DNA of 8,033 bases from JBDSGC01 sp046594105 (GTDB taxonomy: Bacteria; Acidobacteriota; Thermoanaerobaculia; Gp7-AA8), in contig JBKJQB010000337.1 in assembly GCA_046594105.1 (NCBI GenBank), positions 1 to 8,033 on the forward strand. Reading direction: 5' to 3'. A program made the position numbers and the translations under genes. Below are positions 6,060 through 8,033 of the stretch, piece after piece (position 1 is the stretch's first letter; every line of letters starts with the position of its first letter). A model generated the notes under the pieces. The model made no database searches and was not told the DNA's origin. It saw only the letters and a list, made by a program, of their open reading frames with translations.

Positions 6060-8033
6060 TCAATGCGCCATCACCCCGCCCGCCGCTTCCCCCACTCCGC
6101 GGATGACCTCCTCGACGGAGTCGCCGCCGAGAAGCAGAGCGAAGGCGGTGCTCCAGATCCGTGCGAGCTCCTGCGCGCTCGTTTTCAAGAGCGGAACGCC
6201 GTTCCGTTCCACCAGAAAGGCGCCGGCCACGGTGCGGCCGAGGCGGAGGGCCGGCACTCCCAGTCGTCGTGCAAGCCGCAGGAGCTCCTCGAGGCGCTCC
6301 GGCACGCAGGAAACGAGTGCGCGAGCCTGAGACTCGCTGAAGAGGAGCGCAGTGGCATCGACGCCATCAGCATGGCCGCCCAGCTCCAGGTGGCAGCCCA
6401 CGCCGTTCATGGAGCACTCGGCAAGCGCGGCGGCGAGGCCTCCGTTCGAAAGATCGTGCGCGCTGCGGATCAGCGAATCGGCGTCAGCATCCAGAAGGAG
6501 TCGGATCAAGGATCGTTCGCGCTCCAGATCGACGCGGGGAGGACGGGCCATCTCCGCCGGAGCAAAATTCTGTTGCCATTCCGATCCTCCCAGCTCGTCG
6601 GTCGTCGCCCCGAGGAGAACGACTTCGAGACCAGCGCCAGGAAAGGCCAGTCCGACTCCGCCCCCCTGGCGATCGAGAATCCCCACCATCCCCACCGTCG
6701 GGGTCGGATCGATCCCCCGCCCCTCGGTCTCGTTGTAGAACGAGACGTTTCCGGAGACCACCGGCGTGTCGAGCGCGCGACAGGCATCGCTGATTCCTCG
6801 GATGCATTCGGCGAATTGCCACATGATCTCCGGCCGCTCCGGCGAACCGAAGTTCAGGCAGTCGGTGATGGCCACCGGCCGCCCTCCGCTGGCCGCGATG
6901 TTGCGCGCCGCTTCTGCCACCGCCTGCTTCCCGCCTTCGTACGGATCGAGTGCGCAGTAGCGTGGATTGACGTCCGAAGTGATGGCCAGAGACCGGCCCG
7001 TTCCTTTGATGCGGATCACCGCGGCGTCCCGGCGTTCCGGTCCGGCGATGCTGTTCGTGCGCACCGTGGTGTCGTACTGCTGCCAGATCCAGCGCTTGGA
7101 GCAGAGGTTGGGCGATGCCATCAATTGCAGCAGCATCGCGGTGAGGTCCGCGTCGGCCGCGCGCTCGCGAGAAAGGGTGGCCGGCAACGCCTCGAGATGA
7201 GCGGGCCGGGCCATGGGCCGGTCATACACCGGCGCCTCCGTGGAGATCGGCCCCACCGGAATCCGCGCCACCTCGCTGCCCTGCCACTGCAGCAGCACCA
7301 TGCCGTCGTCCGTCACTTCGCCGACTACGGCGGCGTTCAGGTCCCAGCGCTCGAACACCTCGATCACTTCATGTTCGCGTCCTTTCTTGGCCACGATGAG
7401 CATCCGCTCCTGCGACTCCGAGAGCATGATTTCGTACGGGGTCATCCCGCTCTCGCGGATGGGCACGCGATCGAGATGCATGACGATGCCGGTCCCGGCG
7501 CGGCCAGCCATTTCAAAGGACGAAGAGGTCAAGCCGGCCGCTCCCATGTCCTGAATCCCGATCACCGCGTCGGAATCCATGATCTCCAGACAGGCCTCCA
7601 GCAGCAGCTTCTCGGTGAAGGGATCGCCGACCTGCACGGTGGGGCGCTTCTCTTCCGATGCCTCGTCGAACTCCGCGGAAGCCATGGTGGCGCCGTGGAT
7701 GCCGTCGCGTCCCGTTTTGGATCCTACGTAGATCACCGGGTTGCCCACACCACTCGCCGTTCCGGTGAAGATCTTGTCGCCACGAGCGATGCCCAGCGCG
7801 AAGACATTGACGAGAATGTTGCCGTCGTAGGAGGAGTGGAAAGAGGTCTCCCCGCCGACGGTGGGGATGCCGATGCAGTTGCCATAGCCGCTGATGCCGC
7901 GCACCACACCGTCGACGAGATAGCGCATGCGCGTCGCGTCGAGCGCGCCGAAGCGCAGGGAGTCGAGCGTGGCGATGGGGCGCGCGCCCATGGTGAAGAT
8001 GTCGCGGAGGATGCCGCCCACTGGCGTGGGCGG
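6060..8033 (-). CDS. purL: Phosphoribosylformylglycinamidine synthase subunit PurL (5' end cut off)
   Basis: 657 codons of a small-type PurL are present, open to the right edge; by comparison with the roughly 740-residue Bacillus protein about 100 N-terminal residues are missing. PurL is the ATP-dependent synthetase that, with the glutaminase PurQ and PurS, converts FGAR to FGAM (step 4 of purine synthesis). Recognisable segments in order: VGGILRDIFTMGARPIA at the edge, VGSKTGRDGIHGATMAS, GDPFTEKLLLEACLEIM, DMGAAGLTSSSFEMAGR, the first SESQERM, the second-half repeat with YDTTVRTNSI, NFGSPERPEIMWQF, SGNVSFYNET, AHDLSNGGLAAALAE and the second SESQAR. Two AIRS-like halves are therefore both present and the frame is intact to TGA at 6060-6062. 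A GTG at 8021 is in frame but sits inside the conserved core, so it is not the start. PurQ and PurS are not in the window and may lie upstream. Confidence 0.96.
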   Translation of the reverse strand, partial: PPTPVGGILRDIFTMGARPIATLDSLRFGALDATRMRYLVDGVVRGISGYGNCIGIPTVGGETSFHSSYDGNILVNVFALGIARGDKIFTGTASGVGNPVIYVGSKTGRDGIHGATMASAEFDEASEEKRPTVQVGDPFTEKLLLEACLEIMDSDAVIGIQDMGAAGLTSSSFEMAGRAGTGIVMHLDRVPIRESGMTPYEIMLSESQERMLIVAKKGREHEVIEVFERWDLNAAVVGEVTDDGMVLLQWQGSEVARIPVGPISTEAPVYDRPMARPAHLEALPATLSRERAADADLTAMLLQLMASPNLCSKRWIWQQYDTTVRTNSIAGPERRDAAVIRIKGTGRSLAITSDVNPRYCALDPYEGGKQAVAEAARNIAASGGRPVAITDCLNFGSPERPEIMWQFAECIRGISDACRALDTPVVSGNVSFYNETEGRGIDPTPTVGMVGILDRQGGGVGLAFPGAGLEVVLLGATTDELGGSEWQQNFAPAEMARPPRVDLERERSLIRLLLDADADSLIRSAHDLSNGGLAAALAECSMNGVGCHLELGGHADGVDATALLFSESQARALVSCVPERLEELLRLARRLGVPALRLGRTVAGAFLVERNGVPLLKTSAQELARIWSTAFALLLGGDSVEEVIRGVGEAAGGVMAH

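Overview
The window is GC-rich bacterial DNA, densely packed with protein-coding genes and showing high-GC codon usage with long antisense shadow frames. The PurL/PurF proteins are of the bacterial type: small PurL and Fe-S PurF. The overall style (PAS-GGDEF-EAL protein, stand-alone receiver proteins, purL-purF order) fits a free-living Gram-negative-like lineage such as Acidobacteriota or a neighbour, but this placement is a guess from impression, not from a marker search.

Layout. From about 1980 leftwards, on the minus strand, lie a FAD-dependent amine/amino-acid-type oxidoreductase (843-1979) and then two stand-alone CheY-like receiver proteins. One receiver is complete (401-772). The second is cut by the window edge (1-132). 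Their 5' ends are an almost perfect duplicate: 148 of 152 bases match between 1-152 and 641-792. The 268 bases between the two receivers carry a 37/38-bp tandem repeat, each unit containing a GCCGGC hairpin, placed directly after the stop codon of the complete copy.

A roughly 120-base divergent spacer (1980-2099) separates the oxidoreductase from a plus-strand gene for a membrane-anchored PAS-PAS-GGDEF-EAL protein (2100-4394), which makes and/or degrades cyclic di-GMP. The spacer holds a plausible sigma70-type promoter and a 13-bp palindrome. The GGDEF-EAL gene converges on purF (minus, 4495-5985) across about 100 bases with a weak terminator-like hairpin. purL (minus, from the right edge to 6060) lies 74 bases upstream of purF, so the two are probably co-transcribed and supply steps 4 and 1 of de novo purine synthesis.

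How the parts work together. The left half is a signalling neighbourhood: receivers with no output domain beside a cyclic di-GMP enzyme. The right half is housekeeping purine synthesis. I see no CRISPR array, transposase, tRNA or rRNA gene, and no multi-gene system that I would call new. The most unusual items are the near-identical receiver duplication with two adjacent amino-acid changes in helix 1, and the hairpin tandem repeat between the copies.
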